From positions 1-7,290 of the forward strand of contig CADBMA010000002.1 in NCBI GenBank assembly GCA_902795665.1: 7,290 bases of DNA, read 5' to 3'. Of this stretch, positions 6,245 to 7,290 are shown in pieces. The notes under the pieces were generated by a model. The model had not been told where the DNA came from. It saw nothing but the letters and a program-made list of their open reading frames with translations, and ran no database searches. Position numbers and translations under genes: made by a program. The number at the start of each line of letters is the position of its first letter. Within the stretch, counting starts at the first letter, position 1. The stretch is from an uncultured Rhodospirillales bacterium. Its GTDB lineage: Bacteria > Pseudomonadota > Alphaproteobacteria > RF32 > CAG-239.

Positions 6245-6528
6245 AAGAAGTTTATATAAAAATTAAAGGACGCGTTCAAGGAATAGGTTTTCGGCGTTTT
6301 GCGGTTCGCGAGGCTCAGCGGATTGGCGGAATTTCCGGCTGGGTGCATAATGAAGCTGATGGCAGTGTGGAAATTTTGATGAGCGGCGAAGAAGATAAAA
6401 TTGACCAGATGCTGGTTTCTTGTCATAAAGGGCCGCTCTTGGCTAGAGTTGACAGTGTTGATTTTATTATTGGCCGCCGCAGTGGTTTTTTGCCCCTAAT
6501 TGAAGAAGGAGTGTTTCGTCGAGTTTAA
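6241..6528 (+). CDS. acyP: Acylphosphatase
   Basis: This small cytosolic enzyme, 95 residues, hydrolyses the carboxyl-phosphate bond of acyl phosphates such as acetyl phosphate or 1,3-bisphosphoglycerate. The signature KGRVQGIGFRRF (9-20) carries the phosphate-binding loop and the catalytic arginine R18. GWVHNEADGSVE (33-44) carries the catalytic asparagine N37. The rest fits the compact alpha/beta fold, and the length is typical. The C-terminus differs from the usual short end, finishing with EEGVFRRV. It starts at an ATGA shared with the stop of the ATP12-like gene, and no clear Shine-Dalgarno is visible, so it is probably translated by coupling. It is the last gene of the operon, and a hairpin terminator follows 19 bases after the stop. 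The physiological substrate is not evident from context. Confidence 0.92.
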   Translation: MKEVYIKIKGRVQGIGFRRFAVREAQRIGGISGWVHNEADGSVEILMSGEEDKIDQMLVSCHKGPLLARVDSVDFIIGRRSGFLPLIEEGVFRRV

Positions 6529-6547
6529 GGTGTAATTGTGTAAATCG

Positions 6548-6594
6548 AAAAATAACCAAAAGTTGCTTGTTGCAATCCTTTGGTTATTTTTTTT
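6548..6594. terminator. Bidirectional intrinsic terminator between convergent genes
   Basis: The arms 6548-6560 and 6579-6591 are perfectly complementary over 13 bp, including the ATAACCAAA / TTTGGTTAT core. An extra 4-bp TTGC/GCAA stem (6563-6566 with 6572-6575) closes on a 5-base loop, after a small internal bulge. On the plus strand the hairpin runs into eight T's (6587-6594), giving a terminator for the acyP operon. On the minus strand the A-run at 6548-6552 becomes a T-run, so it can also end the convergent trhP transcript. The stem is AT-rich, so its efficiency is uncertain. Confidence 0.8.
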
Positions 6595-6606
6595 ACATTA
6601 TGTAAT

Positions 6607-6618
6607 CTTTTGCAAAAG
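6607..6618. repeat. 12-bp perfect palindrome beside the trhP stop
   Basis: CTTTTGCAAAAG is a perfect 12-base palindrome ending directly before the trhP stop codon (6619-6621). It may be chance in AT-rich DNA, or a second weak hairpin backing the terminator at 6548-6594. I see no partner copy elsewhere in the window. Confidence 0.3.
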
Positions 6619-7290
6619 TTACTCAGCATTTTGGCAGATTATGTCAAACTCATCTTTTTTATGTTTAAGCATTTCGCCGTTTTCGCCGTTTAACGGCATA
6701 AATTTGCGTGCAATTGTATATTGAGGAAGTTTCTTTTTAATTTCTTCAATTGGCAAATTCCATGCATTGGGGCGGATGCGTATTTTCTTTTGTTGTCCGG
6801 CAGAGACACGGGGGGTAATCTCACCGCTAACCGCATCTTCAAAATCTGATAATTTTAATTTTATAACTTCCAAACTATCAGGGAGCAAAAACTCAAATTC
6901 TTCATCAGAATTAATAAAATTGCGAATTTCAAAAATGGCATCATTATTATCCCATTCGACTATTGAACCGGCAAACAGCCAATCACCAAGTGTGCGGGTA
7001 TATTCATAATTTTGACTTATATTGGTTAGATGTCCATCGTAAAAGCCTAAACAATAGCCGCGGTTTTGCAGGGTATTTAGTTCATGCATATATTTTGTGC
7101 TATTCCATTCGGCGGGGTTTTTATAATAATCATCAATGGCTTGACGATAGGCTCTGGCGGTAATTGCGGCGTAATATTCAGTTTTATTACGTCCTTCAAT
7201 TTTTAGTGAGTGCAGGCCCAGTTCCAAGATTTTGTTCAGTTTGGGCATTAAGCACAGATCTTTGGAGTTCATCATATAAGCGCCGTGTTC
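6619..7290 (-). CDS. trhP: U32-family tRNA hydroxylation protein TrhP (YegQ), C-terminal part
   Basis: This gene runs off the right edge; 223 C-terminal residues are visible, and roughly the first 260 are expected beyond 7290. E. coli TrhP takes part in forming 5-hydroxyuridine at tRNA U34, using prephenate-derived chemistry and an iron-sulfur cluster. The visible part aligns by eye with it: EHGAYMMNSKDL against EHGTYIMNSKDL, LHSLKIEGRNKTEYY against VHSLKIEGRTKSFYY, then AYRQAIDD, an RGY segment and QNYEY. A beta-rich domain follows, with FLLPDS and a KLKLSDFEDAVSGEI stretch. The cysteine-rich motifs that bind the cluster lie outside the window, so catalytic completeness cannot be judged. The tail after GEI is about 25 residues longer than in E. 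coli, from memory, and is lysine-rich. ATG codons at 7275 and 7272 are internal, because the homology continues upstream to the edge. It converges on acyP. Confidence 0.85.
   Translation of the reverse strand, partial: EHGAYMMNSKDLCLMPKLNKILELGLHSLKIEGRNKTEYYAAITARAYRQAIDDYYKNPAEWNSTKYMHELNTLQNRGYCLGFYDGHLTNISQNYEYTRTLGDWLFAGSIVEWDNNDAIFEIRNFINSDEEFEFLLPDSLEVIKLKLSDFEDAVSGEITPRVSAGQQKKIRIRPNAWNLPIEEIKKKLPQYTIARKFMPLNGENGEMLKHKKDEFDIICQNAE

Overview
The window reads as a chromosomal housekeeping segment from a low-GC Gram-negative bacterium, most likely an alphaproteobacterium. The main clue is a protein of the ATP12 family (F1-ATPase assembly chaperone), which is typical of Alphaproteobacteria and mitochondria, in the same operon as an RluC-type pseudouridine synthase. 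AmpG, an AsmA-family envelope protein and a small lipoprotein add to a didermal picture. The species cannot be named from this sequence. There are seven genes: six complete and one cut by the right edge.

Left edge (1-189): no gene. It holds two oppositely oriented copies of a dispersed palindromic repeat and a short remnant of a third, just downstream of ampG.

Leftward block (190-2558, minus strand): a small lipoprotein gene, trmN6 (tRNA1Val m6A37 methyltransferase) one base later, then ampG (muropeptide permease) after 64 bases. A near-consensus sigma-70 promoter lies just upstream of the lipoprotein gene.

Rightward block (2661-6528, plus strand): rluC, asmA, a short ATP12-like gene and acyP (acylphosphatase). 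They are packed with gaps of 3 and 17 bases and a final 4-base overlap, so they look like one operon. It mixes rRNA modification, envelope biogenesis, ATP synthase assembly and acyl-phosphate hydrolysis. The promoters of the two blocks are back to back and share essentially one -35 heptamer.

Right edge (6529-7290): a hairpin with T-tracts on both sides, probably a bidirectional terminator. It separates acyP from a convergent gene for a U32-family protein that matches E. coli TrhP (YegQ), a tRNA U34 hydroxylation protein. Only its C-terminal 223 residues are in the window.

I see no CRISPR array, phage module, transposase, defence system or RNA gene. The points most worth a second look are the ATP12 protein reduced to its helical domain, the shared -35 divergent promoter pair, and the compensatory changes between the two palindromic repeats. 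Nothing supports calling the region a new multi-gene system.
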